Part shown: positions 10,890 to 22,329 of the stretch, in pieces
Position numbering within the stretch: the stretch's first letter is position 1
How the letters are laid out: each line of letters opens with the position of its first letter
From: Locusta migratoria
Taxonomy: Eukaryota; Arthropoda; Insecta; Orthoptera; Acrididae
Direction: 5' to 3'
Length of the DNA stretch: 64,000 bases
Assembly (NCBI GenBank): GCA_026315105.1
Contig: CM048745.1
Coordinates: 285,925,747 to 285,989,746, forward strand
Translations under genes and position numbers: made by a program
The notes under the pieces: generated by a model
Database searches by the model: none
What the model saw: the letters and a program-made list of their open reading frames with translations, nothing else
Told to the model about the DNA's origin: nothing

Positions 10890-11415
10890 GGTCTGTTTCG
10901 GCCAAAATATTGATTTCGGACACACTTTCGGTAACGCCACCTAGATACCTGGCCTGTGCGCTGCCTGCCAAGACTAGTCATAACTCAAGCAAACTATTTG
11001 TCTTGTGTAGCGTTGTGCTGAGTTTGGGAATACGTAAAGTTTCCACAGTGTGTTTCACAATGTTCTTAATGTTATTTATGTGATTCACAGACAAATTTGT
11101 TTTGGTATAAGATATTTATGAGCTGTTAGTAAAATATCTTACCGATATGGAATCGGACGATTCATATTAGGCATTTTGTCTCATATGAGCAAATATCTGC
11201 ACGAAGAATCACATAAATAACATTAAGAACATTCTGAAGCTCAGTGTGCAAGGTGTACGTATTCCCAAACTCATCACAACGCTACGTAATACAAACCGTT
11301 TGTCTGTGTTATAACTACTAATTGCAGGCAGCGCACAGGCCTTGTATCTAGGTGGCATTGGTTTCAGTTTCGGCCAGAAATCTGCCAAATCTTAGGCTTG
11401 GCCGAAATTAGTTTT
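10890..11415. mobile_element. Foldback element with long inverted arms
   Basis: The left arm (about 10895-11085) and right arm (about 11205-11405) are imperfect reverse complements. They share GCGCTGCCTGC, GGGAATACGT, TTCTTAATGTTATTTATGTG and a TTCGGCC motif near the outer ends. About 115 bp of loop separates them. No coding sequence is present; a foldback or MITE-like DNA element is inferred. Confidence 0.7.
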
Positions 11416-11612
11416 CGTGAACTTACTGATAAAGTCCGGTCGCATTCTAGATGGATTCAGGCAGCAAAAACGCTTCACCTCAGTTGATGGTGCGACGTGT
11501 AAGTGCTAGGAGTCTTTCCTCCCGCGTAAAAATAGTGGGTATTTTGTTGTTAAGCACAATAGAACTAACTCTATCTTATATTAATATACTACGTTAGTAA
11601 CAACTTACACTC
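11416..11612. other. No feature recognised
   Basis: Short spacer between the foldback and the Tc1-like element. Confidence 0.4.
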
Positions 11613-12932
11613 CTGGCCATTAAAATTGCTACACCACGAAGATGAAGTGCTACAGTCGCGAAATTTCACCGACAGGAAGAAGATGCTGTGATATGCAAAT
11701 GATTAGCTTTGAGGAGCATTCACACCTACAACGTGCTGACATGAGGAAAGTTTCCAACCGATCTCTCATACAGAAACAGAAGTTGACCGGCGTTGCCTGG
11801 TGAAACATTGATAAAAGTCGGATTGTAGCCCGTCACGATTGCGGTTTATCGTATCGCGACATTGCTGCTTGCGTTGGTCGCGATCCAATCACAGTTAGCA
11901 GAATAAGGAATCGGTGGGTTCAGGAGGGCAATACGGAACACCGTGTTGGATCCCAGTGGCCTCGTATCACTACCAGTCGAGATGACAGGCATCTTATCCG
12001 CATGGCAGTAACGGATTGTGCAGCCACGTCTCGATCCCTGAGTCAACAGATGGGGACGTTTGCAAGACAACAACCATCTGATCGAATAGTTCGACGACGT
12101 TTGCAGCTGCATGGACTATCAGCTCGGAGACCATGGCTGCGGTTACCCTTGACGCTGCATCACAGACAGGAGCGCCTGCGATGGTTTACGCAACGACAAA
12201 CCTGGATGCACGAATGGCAAAACGTCATTTTTTCGGATGAATCCAGGTTCTGTTTACAGCAACATGATGGTCGCATCCGTGTTTGGCGACATCGCGGTGA
12301 ACGCACATTGGAAGCGTGTATTCGTCATCGCCATACTGGCGTATCACCAAGCGTGATAGTATGGGGTGCCATTGGTTACACGTCTCGGTCACTTCTCGTT
12401 CACATCGACGGCACTTTGAATAGTGACCGTTACATTTCAGATGTGTTACGACCCGTGGCTCTCCCCCTCATTCGATCCTTGCGAAACCCTATTTTTCAGC
12501 AGGTTAATGCACGGCCGCATATTGCGTGTCTTGTACGGGCCTTTCTGGATACGGAAAATGTTCGACAGCTGCCCTGGCCAGCACATTCTTCAGATCTCTC
12601 ACCAATTGGAAACGTCTGGTCAATGGTGGCCGAGCAACTGGCTGATTACAATACACCAGTCAATACTCTTGATGAACTGTGGTATCGTGTTGAAGCTTCA
12701 TGGGCATCGGTAGCTGTACGTGCCATCCAAGCTCTGTTTGACTCAATGCCCAGACGTATAAAGACCGTTATTACTGCCAGAGGTGATTGTTCTGGGTACT
12801 GATTTCTCAGGATCTATGCACCCAAACTGCCTGTAAATGTAATCACATGTCAGTTCTAGTATAATATATTTGTCCAATGAATACTCGTTTATCATCTGCA
12901 GTTCTTCTTGGTGTAGCAATTTTAATGGCCAG
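11613..12932 (+). mobile_element. Tc1-like DNA transposon, nearly full length, catalytically dead
   Basis: A 1320-bp element with TIR CTGGCCATTAAAATTGCTAC at the left and its complement at the right. TA is preserved at the right only; the left has TC. The open frame at 12002-12802 gives 266 residues and extends upstream in frame through the helix-turn-helix region (CGLSYRDIAACVGRDP) to a TGA at about 11801. The first catalytic Asp is present (FSDESRF). The second is lost (QQVNARPH instead of QQDNARPH), and the third acidic residue is Gly (SPIGNVW instead of SPIENVW). The element can be a substrate but not a source of transposase. Confidence 0.92.
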
Positions 12933-12959
12933 TAGTGTATAATAACTACATAGCCACAT

Positions 12960-13600
12960 CATTTTTAACCAGAGACGAACAGGCAATCAACAGAGTGGAA
13001 TCATACAAATTCAACCAAGAAAAAAAAGTTCAAAACCACACCTTCTGCTGGAAAAGTTATGACTACGATGTTTTTCGATTGCGAAGGACTCTTGCTAGTG
13101 GACATCATGCCACGTGGAACCGCTATAAATTCCGAAGCATATGTAACGACACAGAAGAAACTTCAAGTTCGACTCAGTCGTGTTCGACCACATCGGTAAA
13201 AGCAGGATTTCTTGCTGTTGCGCGACAATGCATGGTTACATGTCAGTCAGAAAACTATGGAAGCGATCACAAAACTCGGATGGACAACACTGAAACAGCC
13301 GCCTTACAGTCCTGACCTGATTCCATGTGACTATCATCTCTTTGGGAAACTGAAAGACTCTCTTCGTGTAACTAGGTTTGAAGATGATGACTTCCTTCTG
13401 CACGCTACCAATCTGTGGCTCCAACGTGCTGGTCCAGAATTTTACTGTTCGGGTATACAGGTGTTGGTCCCAAGAGGGCGTAAGGTAGTTGAGAGGGATG
13501 GGGATTATATGGAGAAATTAAAATGTTGTTCCTAAAGAATTTATCTACACACTGTAAAACTTTCAAACATGTAGAATAAAAACTGTATTAAAAATAGTGT
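12960..13600 (+). pseudogene. Mariner transposase remnant (DD34D type)
   Basis: One frame reads GKVMTTMFFDCEGLLL with the first catalytic Asp, then DIMPRGTAINSEAYV. An in-frame TAA follows at about 13197, then LLRDNAWLHVSQ (second Asp) and PPYSPDLIPCDYHLFG (third Asp). The C-terminal EFYCSGIQVLV and GDYMEK match mariner ends. The N-terminal DNA-binding domain is missing. It starts only about 30 bp beyond the Tc1-like TIR. Confidence 0.88.
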
Positions 13601-13639
13601 GCATTTCTTTTGGAGTGACCCAGTACACTGCTTGTGTTG

Positions 13640-14180
13640 GCTGTAGTTGTGACATGCCTAAAACGTCAAGCTCGAAGTTCGATCGCATCCGCATAGTTAC
13701 TTTGTATCAGTACGGACTCTCGTCAAGGAAAGACGTTTTTAGAGCCAGTCTTGTCAGCCTGAACGTCTTAGAAACCGTCCAGCGAGTGCAGCATGGTGAT
13801 GGTTCCCTGATGTTTCTGGGTGGCATTATGTGGGGTCCCCGTATGCCACTGGTGGTTGTAGAAGGCAGTCAAACGGCTATACGATACAGGGATGACATCC
13901 TATGACCTATAGTGCAACCATATCGATTTCGATGAGTGGTTCGTCTTAATGGACTACAATTCTCGCATTCATCGTGCTCATCCCGTGAATGCGTTCCTGC
14001 GTGATAACGTCGCAAGATTAGAATGGCCAGCATGTTCTCCAAACATAAAACCTATCTATCATGCCTGGGTTACATTGAAAATGGCTGTTTTGTACGAGAA
14101 AACCCACCAACCACTCCGAGAGAACTACGCCGAATGCCGTTGTCAACTTGTACAATCAGAAACAACAGTCCGTTGATGAT
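13640..14180 (+). pseudogene. Tc1-like transposase fragment, internally deleted
   Basis: GSLMFLGGIMWG and RMPLVVVEG belong to the catalytic core. After a frame change, RIHRAHPVNAFL, ARLEWPACSPNIKPI and HAWVTLKMAV give the third-acidic-residue region, where the usual SPDMNPIEHVW has Asn for Asp and Tyr for Glu. The N-terminal half and first Asp are deleted. Confidence 0.75.
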
Positions 14181-14299
14181 TTAGTTGACAACGAATACAG
14201 GCAAGCATCAGTGAAAGAGAACGTGTCACTGAGTTTTAAGGGCACTAGTGTACAATGAAATGAAATTCGGAATTACTAGATTAGTGTCGTACAACTTGA

Positions 14300-14460
14300 C
14301 AATGTCTCCAGAATGAAACGTTCACTCTGCAGCGGAGTGTGCGCTGATATGAAACTTCCTGGCAGATTAAAATTGTGTGCCGGAACCGGGACACGAACCT
14401 GGGACCTTTGCCTTTCGCGGGCAAGCGCTCTACCGACTGAGCTATCCCGATGTCAATGTC
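14300..14460 (-). repeat. tRNA-derived SINE, family C
   Basis: The minus strand reads GGGATAGCTCAGTCGGTAGA (A box), a loop, a B box GGTTCGTGTCCCGG, then TTCCGGCACACAATTTTAAT and CTGCCAGGAAGTTTCATATC. It matches the arms of the element at 37226-37590. Confidence 0.82.
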
Positions 14461-14754
14461 TGTTTTCATGAGCAGTGAAGATGACTGAAATGTTGTTTAT
14501 GTATATATTCCATTTTTACGTAAAGCGTCATGAACCTCTAGAATCATGGTGATGCAACACTTTTTTTACACATTACAAATTAAATACTTATTTAGAAAAT
14601 TTACTGATGCAAGAAGAGTATCCTTGAACAGTGTGCTAAGCGATATAGTCTTGGCGAACGATAATAATGGAGAAACATTCAAGCCACTTTTCTGGAATGA
14701 TAGAACAAAAGATAAAGGAATAAAGGAGATATTAGCTTACAATAGCTTATTTAT

Positions 14755-14885
14755 TTATACCAGTGGGGAAAATGAAAAATTGTTTCATGTGGGGTTTCGA
14801 ATCCGGGTCTCATGTTTACAGGGCTGTAGCTATGACCACTATACCATTCGGACACAGTGGTCACAACATCATCATAGACTACCCC
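14755..14885 (-). repeat. tRNA-like repeat head
   Basis: The minus strand reads GTCCGAATGGTATAGTGGTC, a plausible D-arm region, and a B box CCCGGATTCGAAACCCC. No matching acceptor stem is seen, so it is more likely a SINE relic than a tRNA gene. Confidence 0.5.
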
Positions 14886-14963
14886 AGCACTCCTCTCGTC
14901 AGACTCAATGTTTAAAGATTTCAGAAATACAATGTCCTTCAGCTGTCGAGAATACAAGAAATA

Positions 14964-16532
14964 CAGGGTGTCCAGAAAAGGGCTCCCTGATTTCAAAATT
15001 AAATATCTCGAAAACCAAGATCGATAGAGGAATGCAGTAAATGGTATGTTTATTGTGACAGCTGTAAGAAGTTTATACAGCAGTTTAAAATAATAGTTAC
15101 AAAAGCTGCTAACAGATAGCGTTGTACGCTGTACAGCTCATATCAGCATACATAAGTGAAATAATCGTATGAAAACACTCTTTGCAAACAATCACATCAT
15201 AATGTTTTAAAAATGTTCACCATTGGCACTACAGAGGTGGCGCAAACGAAGAATGAAATTCGCCGTCACATTTCGTAGTGTCTCAACCGAAATGGATTCA
15301 CATGCCACAGAGATCGTCGATTCAAGCTCGTCCAGCGTGGCGGAATGCTTCGGGTAGACCATGTCTTTCACTGTGCCCCACAAAAAAAGTCACAGGGAGT
15401 CAAATCCGGCGAATATGGAGGCCAATCCATGCCTGCACCAGTAAATTTGGGATATTCCAAAGCAATGACTCGATTCCCGAAGTATTCCTCAAGAAAGCGA
15501 AAGACTTGTTCGGTGCGATGTGGTCGGGCTCCATCTTGCATAAACCATTCAGTACCTGGTCGATCCTCTAACGCTTGCTGTGTGGTGACAAATTGTTCCA
15601 AAATTGCAACGTAACGTGCACCAGTGATCGTTTCTCGAATGAAAAAAGGGCCAATAATGCCTCTGCTGCATAGTGCAGCCCACACAGTAACTTTAGGAGA
15701 ATACAGGGGTTTCCCTTCACACCAATATGGCTTTTCGGAACCCCAAAATCGCCAGTTCTGCTTATTCACGTATCTATTCAGATGGAAGTGTGCTTCATCT
15801 GTACACCAGATGCAGCCAACATCAAATTCTTCACTATCAATCATTGTGAGCATCTGATTAGCAAAGGCAACCCTTTGTTGCACAGCTCGTACGGGTATGG
15901 CCTGGTGCGTTTGAATTTTGAATGGAAACATGTATAGGCTCTTTCTCAGTATTTTCTGCGTGCTGGAACGCTTCAAACCAGTCTCAGATGCAATTCTACG
16001 GACGGATGACATTGGATTCCAGAAACTGTGGCGATATTTTCTGGCGTAACTGCGGTTTGCTTGCGGCCAACATGCCCCCACTAGATCATTAGTTACGCTG
16101 CCTCTTCGTTGAAATTTTGCGAAGAGCGTACGAATGGTTTTCGCATCGGGTCCTTTTGGAACTTTAAATTGTGTTTGAAAACGTCGCCTTGTTGCTGTAT
16201 GACTCTCTTCTAACCTGTAGTACTCTAGCATCAGAAAAACGCGTTGTTCAATGGAGTACATGGTTTTAATCTCTTCCTTCGGTACGCTAACCTCCTTTCA
16301 AGTTTCAATAGTGGAACTGATCGCTCTGGGCTTCGGATTACTATGTATACTAGGCATTACGTATGGCGATTACAGAGCCATCTGTTAGCAGCTTTGTAAC
16401 TATTATTTCAAACTGCTGTATAAATTTCTTACAGCATTCACGATGAACATACCGTTTACTGCATTCCTCTATCGATCTTTGTTTTCGAGATATTTAATTT
16501 TGAAATCAGGGAGCCCTTTTCTGGACACCCTG
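14964..16532 (-). mobile_element. IS630/mariner-superfamily transposon, almost intact
   Basis: A 1569-bp element with terminal inverted repeats of about 155 bp (14964-15119 and 16376-16532), starting CAGGGTGTCCAGAAAAGGGC. TA precedes the left end and CA follows the right end, a likely mutated TA duplication. It carries a single transposase gene spanning most of the interior. The long, well-matched TIRs and the single coding lesion point to recent activity. Confidence 0.92.
15207..16261 (-). pseudogene. Transposase (DDD, DUF4817-like N terminus) with one frameshift
   Basis: The frame is open for 297 residues from the Met at 16261. It begins with a helix-turn-helix region (EQRVFLMLEYYRLEES..TATRRRFQ..). 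The catalytic acids are CIWCTDEAHFHL, WFMQDGARPHRT and PPYSPDLTPCDFF. At a T7 run (plus-strand A run, 15382-15388) one base is missing relative to the expected DFFLWG. In the next frame WGTVKDMVYPKHSATLDEL and a C terminus run on to a TAA at 15207-15209. Counting across the shift, about 351 residues would be the normal length. All three catalytic residues are present, so the frameshift is the only lesion I see. Confidence 0.9.
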
Positions 16533-16794
16533 CATATGGCCTGTTGGTTATGGCGACTGTTGTGGCTGCTGAGTGCAACTGACATGGTTGTTGCTGCGGT
16601 TGGAACTGCACGCTCCAGGGCTTAAGTAAACAATTCGCCGAATTATTCTTATTCGATGTACCAGCAAGGACGTGCTTCATGTAAAGACGTATTCCGGAGC
16701 ATTTACCACCTACAACGGCGTTACAAGCACTGATTGTGACGAAGCGCGCACCGATCGTTTTTGTGACGTATGCTGAAGTTACCCTCGAGTTGAC

Positions 16795-18055
16795 ATCGGT
16801 TTCATATAGAATTTTGGAGCATATTCTCAGTTCGAATATAGTAAATTTCCTTGAAACGGAAAAGCTTCTTTCCATGAATCAGCACGGGTTTAGGAAACAT
16901 CGTTCATGTGAAACTCAGCTTGCCCTTTTCTCACATGACATCTTGCGAGCCATGGACGAAGGGCAACAGGCGGATTGTGTTTTTCTCGACTTCAAAAAGG
17001 CGTTCGACGCGGTGCCACACTGCAGACTGCTAACGAAGATACGAGCTTATGGAATAGGTTCACAGATTTGTGACTGGCTGGAAGACTTCCTAAGTAATAG
17101 AACGCAGTACGTTGTTCTCGACGGCGAGTGTTCATCAGAGACGAGTGTATCGTCAGGCGTGCCCCAGGGGAGTGTGATAGGACCGCTATTATATTCTATC
17201 TATATAAATGATCTGATGGACAGAGTAAGTTGTAATTTGCGGCTGTTTGCTGATGATGCTGTGGTGTATGGGAGGGTGTCGTCTGTAACTGACTGTAATA
17301 GCATATAGGTTGACTTAGACAAAATTTCTAGTTGGTGCGAAGAATGGCAGCTAGCTCTCAATGTAGAAAAATGTAAGGTGATGCGCATGAGTAGAAAAAA
17401 CAATCCTATAATGTTCGAATACAGCATTAGTAGTGAGCTTCTTGATGCTGTCGCGTCGTTCAAATATCTAGGCGTAACATTGCAGAGCGATATGAAATGG
17501 AACGAGCATGTAAGGACAGTCGGCAGGCAGACAGCCGGGAGAATTATTGGGAGAATTTTAGGAAGATGTACTTCACCTGTACAGCAGACCGCGTATAAAA
17601 CGCTTGTACGACCACGTCTTGAGTATTGCTCAAGTATTTGGGACCCGGTTTGAAGGAAGACATAGAGGCGGTTCAGAGGCGAGCAGCTAGATTTGTTACT
17701 GGTAGGTTCGACCAATGCGCGAGTGTCACGGAAATGCTCCGGCAACTAAATTGGGGATCGCTGGAAGAAAGACGACGTTCTTTTCGTGAATTTCTGTTAA
17801 GTAAATTTAGAGGGCCGGAATTTTAAGCTGAGTGTAGTACGATCTTGCTGCCGCCAACTTACATTTCGCGTGGTGATCACAAAGACAAGATAAGAGAAAT
17901 TAGGGCTCGTACGGAGGCATATAGGCATTCATTCTTTCCTCGTTCAATTTGGGAGTGGAATAGGAAAGGAAATGCCTAATGGTGGTACAGTGTACCCTCC
18001 GCCACGCACCTTACGGTGAATTGCGGAGTATGTATGAGGATGTAGATGTAGATCT
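16795..18055 (+). mobile_element. Jockey/CR1-type LINE, 5'-truncated, one premature stop
   Basis: RT motifs in order: RILEHILSSNIV, MNQHGFRKHRSCETQLAL, VFLDFKKAFDAVPH, VPQGSVIGPLLYSIYIND and LRLFADDAVVYG. A TAG at 17306-17308 breaks the frame; the thumb region follows (VEKCKVMRMSRKNN, FKYLGVTLQSDMKWNEH). A deletion near 17520-17540 and a frameshift near 17645 precede RRAARFVTGRFDQC. It ends with the TACCCTCCGCCACGCACC 3' UTR and a GTAGATGTAGAT tail. It is very similar to the minus-strand copy at 58430-59367. Confidence 0.92.
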
Positions 18056-18319
18056 CGTTCTGACCAAGCTGTTAACGTGTACTGTTTCTGTTTCTGTTTC
18101 TGGGGCAGAGCTGTCTGTGAAACTACAGCAACCTATCGGTCACGTCTTATTGCTGATAGATCTAGTAGACCAATATACCAACCGTCAACATGTTTGATAA
18201 TCGCAGGTTCATTTTTTCGATTTCACAATTCAAACCTTGTTCTCGTAGTAACCCGGGAACAAGTATGGCGCCACATAAATTTATTCATTTTACAATCTCT
18301 TTTTACGTGAAAAGCGAAG

Positions 18320-18470
18320 ACTTAACCAAATGTCTGTAAACCTATTGGACCGAACTGCTATGGTCATCAGTCACTAGACTTAAAAACTACTTAAACTAAC
18401 TTACAGTAATACACCCTGCCCGAGGGAGAACTCGAACCTCCGACGGCAGCGACGCCTTATACCACGCGGG
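18320..18470 (-). repeat. SINE family B, truncated copy next to an esterase splice donor
   Basis: Tail and B box (GGAGGTTCGAGTTCTCCC on the minus strand) are present; the A-box part is reduced to a few bases. It lies about 10 bp downstream of the exon at 18481-18631 in the transcription direction, inside the intron. Confidence 0.78.
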
Positions 18471-18480
18471 GAAGACTTAC

Positions 18481-18631
18481 CAAAGGCGCCCAGCCTGTAT
18501 GCGACGGTCACCACGACCACCCCCTGGGCCATGAAGTACTGGGGGTTCACCCACTCGGAACCGGCGTGGCCGCTCGAGTAGCCGCCACCGTGTAGGAAGA
18601 CGATTACGGGGAGGCCCCGCTCGCCGTTCAC
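18481..18631 (-). CDS. Esterase gene, third recognised exon: oxyanion hole HGGGY
   Basis: 151 nt; acceptor TTGACAG, donor GTAAGT; enters in phase 0 and leaves in phase 1. The translation starts GERGLPVIVFLHGGGY, the oxyanion-hole segment, and ends VVVVTVAYRLGAFG, the strand before the helix leading to the nucleophile elbow. Between them lies EWVNPQYFMAQG, matching the usual LVxxGVVVVxxxYRLG region. HGGGY is intact. A truncated SINE sits immediately downstream of the donor (18320-18470). The 16.8-kb intron on its 5' side and the 10.6-kb intron on its 3' side are full of transposon remnants. Confidence 0.9.
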
Positions 18632-18930
18632 CTGTCAAATACAGTCACTTTAAATAGAGCCAGCCAAAACAAGTAAGGTGCAGCTAAAGCGTTTGGTGTT
18701 AGTCAGCATGTGTATAAAGCTGTGCTTGGCGAGTCTTGTCGAGTGGAACATTGCTGTACCGATCACAACAGACTGAGCCACTTACCAAAGTGACCAAACC
18801 CGATTTTTGGCAACTTGTGCTTCTACAGTAGCGGAAAAAATAGTACGCCTGGGGAAAAAAACGCAATGTTGAATTTTATGCAATGACGGAACATGCTACG
18901 CGTAGAATTCTAGATGTAGGTCTATGATAA

Positions 18931-19636
18931 TACGAGGCGCGTTCAGAATGTAAGTTCCGTGTGGTAATAAAATTAAATTGTACACAGATACAGAAGAAAT
19001 TTTTATTGCAGAAAATTTTACAACTCTTAAACTACTTTCCCACATAACTGCTGAAAATTTTGTAAGCACTTGTCATAGCGTGCCACAAGTATTTGCATGC
19101 TTCCTTCACGAAAGGTTGCCGCCTGTGTATTCAACCATATGGTAACAGCTCTTTATCATCGTTGAAGTGTTGACCACCAAGGACAGATTTTAGGTGTAAG
19201 AAGAGATGAAAGTCGCTAGGAGAGAGGTCCGAGCTGTATGGAGGATGATCAAAAACAGGCCCCATTGAAATTTCCGTAAGAATTGTTTGGTCACATTCGG
19301 TGTGTGAGGTCAGGCATTATTTTGAAAAAAAAAAAATCTTTTGACAGTAATCCTCTTCTTACACCTAAAATCTGTCCTTGGTGGACAACACTTCAACGAT
19401 TATGACGAGCTGAAAGAACATGTTACCACATGGTTGAATACACAGGCGGCAACATTCTATGAAAAAGGCACACAAAACATTGTGCCATGCTATGACAATT
19501 ACCTACAAAATTTCGGAAGCTATGTAGAAAAGTAGTTTGACAGTTTTAGATTTTTGTACAATCAATATCTTTTCTGTATCTGTACCCGTTAGTTTTATAT
19601 AAACAAACGGAACTTACTTTCTGGACGCGCATCGTA
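18931..19636. mobile_element. Palindromic mariner derivative made of two inverted 3' halves
   Basis: Ends are TACGAGGCGCGTTCAGAATG and, inverted, CATTCTGAACGCGC-like sequence finishing GCGCATCGTA. Both arms encode the same transposase C terminus pointing outward: minus strand 19330-18940 and plus strand 19341-19535 both contain FLHLKSVLGGQHFND. Each arm also carries TCTTACACCTAAAATCTGTC. The left arm extends further into the transposase (PPYSSDLSPSDFHLF). The N-terminal part is absent. Confidence 0.85.
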
Positions 19637-21185
19637 TTTTCCACGTCGTCCGCCAGCAAATAACATAGTAAAGCTCAGAGTGATAGGTTAGAGCGAGGCT
19701 ACTGGGATAGAGGGGCTACATGAATAATTGTAAGCTTTTTCGCGTGCGCGTCAACAACATAAAAGTGGAGACGTCATTATGTGAGCATTTCCTGTTGTCG
19801 GAGGTTTTGTCGATCCTGTGATCACGTCTATTTCGTTTTCTGACTTCGGAAGTTTACGCAAGATTTATTTAAACTAATATTTCCTGTGGTCGAAAATCGA
19901 CCAATTGTGTTTATAATGGTCACTGGGGGTAAAATTTTACGTATCATGTCGGCGGCCTTGAGTAATTATGTTGACAACATCAACAACACGATAGAAAATC
20001 TTTGCCTATTTGTTCGAACCACATAGAATGACTCGATTAGTGTATCGTGCAGACCATGAAGTAAACAAATAATGCTGTTCCTGCTTTATGGTTGACAGGT
20101 TCTTGTATGTGCCCTCGTCCGCTCAGTAAAAATAATTGCCCTCGTAAAGCGAAGATTCCATGAGAAAACACCAAACACCAGCGTTGTCAAGCGATTGGCT
20201 AAATTGAAGACTCACAGGATTCTCACTATCCAGCATCTGTTGCCAACATTATCATAGGAGGCCGCTGGGATATTTGGTAAAATTTAACCGGCACTGAGAG
20301 GTATGAAACGTTATCTTTTTACGTGTTAAGGAAAATGCCTGACACAATAACAACAAATAAAAGCGGAAGTATATACTTCTCATGCCATTTTCGAATTATG
20401 TAACTTTCATTAGTCTAATATTTGAAATGGAACTACAATTTCGGTGTTCGTATATTTATACAACGCCAAGAAATAATGTTATTTCGATACTGCGATATTC
20501 AGAATTCCAGATCTGACAACATGTCGACTTCGTAGTTCCACCGCTACATGCCTCTCCCGGCGCATCATCATTTATATCGGCATTCATATGAAAACATCAA
20601 TTTCCTTTAACCACTCTTAATCACTGCGAAAATGAAGCATTTGAACGGTACAAGAAACCGAGTTGGGAGCACTCCATGTTTCGATATTCACTTATTTTAA
20701 TACGTTATTTTAATACAGCAGATGCGCTGCATTACAGCGTCTTTGGTCGAGGCGAATAGCCAATCAGTGAGCTCATTGTTGGAGAATGTAGAACTTGATC
20801 CAAGCTGTAGATAGCAAAAATTTCTACTTCCTTTTACACCTTTTAATGGCTAAATGCACACATAATATTTATATTCGTGAAATCTGCGACAAACAATCTT
20901 TCGAATTAAGTAAACTTTCATTGGCCTTCTTGTACGAATAAATTAGTAATCTGTGCGACAATTTTCGTGTTAGCGTATTTATATAATGATTGTAGAAAGT
21001 AAGTGACTCATGACTGGTCGTTGCACAGTTTTTTCATCTGGCATGGTGTTCACTAAGGATTCCCTGCAGTTTGTATCAAATGAAAGCCTTGAAATAAGTT
21101 CATGTATCATACTGTGTCCTTCCTACGCCACATTGGTGACTTGTGCTGCCATTTGTTGGCGCATTGGGGAACTACTTTGCAATAG
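19637..21185. other. No gene seen; weak diverged direct repeat
   Basis: AT-rich intronic sequence. Segments at about 20390-20470 and 20900-20985 share TTCGAATTA.GTAA, CTTTCATT and a later TATTTATA, suggesting an old duplicated repeat. No coding signal was found. Confidence 0.4.
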
Positions 21186-21189
21186 CGTT

Positions 21190-22325
21190 TAATCCTTTCC
21201 AAGTTAATTCGGAAGTACGACAAGGCTGTATTCTCTCGCCAACATTATTTCTTTGGTTTTGGATCATATGATGAAGAGAGTAAGGAGGGGACGGCAGAGA
21301 GGTGTGCAATGGGGAATGCGGGATACGCTCGAAGATCTACATTTCGCAGACATCTGCTTAATGGCACAGCGATATCGAGATATCGAGAAACTGGCCAGGT
21401 TACAGAAAGAAGGAAAAGCTGCAGGCCTCAAGATAAATGCTCGAAAAACCAAAGAAATGCGGATAAACTCGACCACCACCACTAGGCTGACCATTAATGG
21501 AGAGGATGTAGAACAGGTCCAGTGCCGGCCGCAGTGGCCGAGGGGACTGAGGCGTTCCAGTCACTATATGCACGGCCACTGCGGTCGGGGGTTCGAATCC
21601 CCCCCTCGGGCATGGATATTTGTGCCGTTCTTAGTATTAGCTAGTTCATAACTAGTTTGTAAGTTTAGGGACTGATGACCCCGTAGTTAAGTCCCATAAG
21701 CTATCCAAACACTTGAACAGGCCCAGTCTTTCCTCTACCGCGGAAGTTTAGTCACGACTACAGCAGGCGCTGAGGAGGATGTCCGTAGTCACATCCGCAA
21801 AGCAAATGGTGCGTTTGTCCAGCTTACCCCATTAGCAGAAACAGGAACATTACAAGGAAAACAAAACTCTGGCTTTTCAATAGCAACGTGTAGGCACTTC
21901 TGACGTATGGTTGCGAAACTTGGAAAGTGACTAATCACATCAAAAACCAGCTCCAAGTTTTTATTAACCGTTGTCTCCGGCGTATTTTAAACGTAAGATG
22001 GCCAAATATAATGACGAATCAACATCTTTGGAGAGAGACAAATCAGCAACCAATCAAGATACAAATCAAGTAAACAAATTGGAAATGGATTGGGCATACA
22101 TTGAAGAAGCCTGATGGAGCTCTTGAAAAGGTAGCGTTTGACTGGATCCCTCAAGCAGTTACAAAACGCGGTCGTCCCAAACACACCTCGAACAGAACGA
22201 TCGAGAGTGAAGTTGCAGAGGATGGGAAAACCTGGAGTGAAGTGAAGAGACTTGCTAGAAATCGCATCACGACGGGAAATTTCTTTTCGGCCCTATGTTC
22301 CAGAGGGAACGACAGGAACTAAGTC
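21190..22325 (+). mobile_element. RTE-like LINE fragment, split by a SINE
   Basis: 21200-21520 reads VNSEVRQGCILSPTLF, then LEDLHFADICLMA (the YADD position is FADI) and GLKINARKTKEMRIN. After the SINE, YRGSLVTTTAGAEEDVRSHI continues the same protein in the region after the thumb. 22100-22320 gives KRGRPKHTSNRT, SEVAEDGKTWSEVKRLARNR, the terminal motif of RTE-type ORFs. Several stops separate these blocks. Confidence 0.85.
21524..21714 (+). repeat. SINE family A inserted in the RTE ORF
   Basis: Full-length copy. Target duplications GAACAGGTCCAGT (21511-21523) and GAACAGGCCCAGT (21715-21727) are 13 bp with one mismatch. Confidence 0.93.
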
Positions 22326-22329
22326 AAGT

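Noticed and set aside
14380..14460. Functional tRNA gene
   Set aside because: The A and B boxes are continuous with a SINE tail also found at 37226-37590, so it is a repeat.
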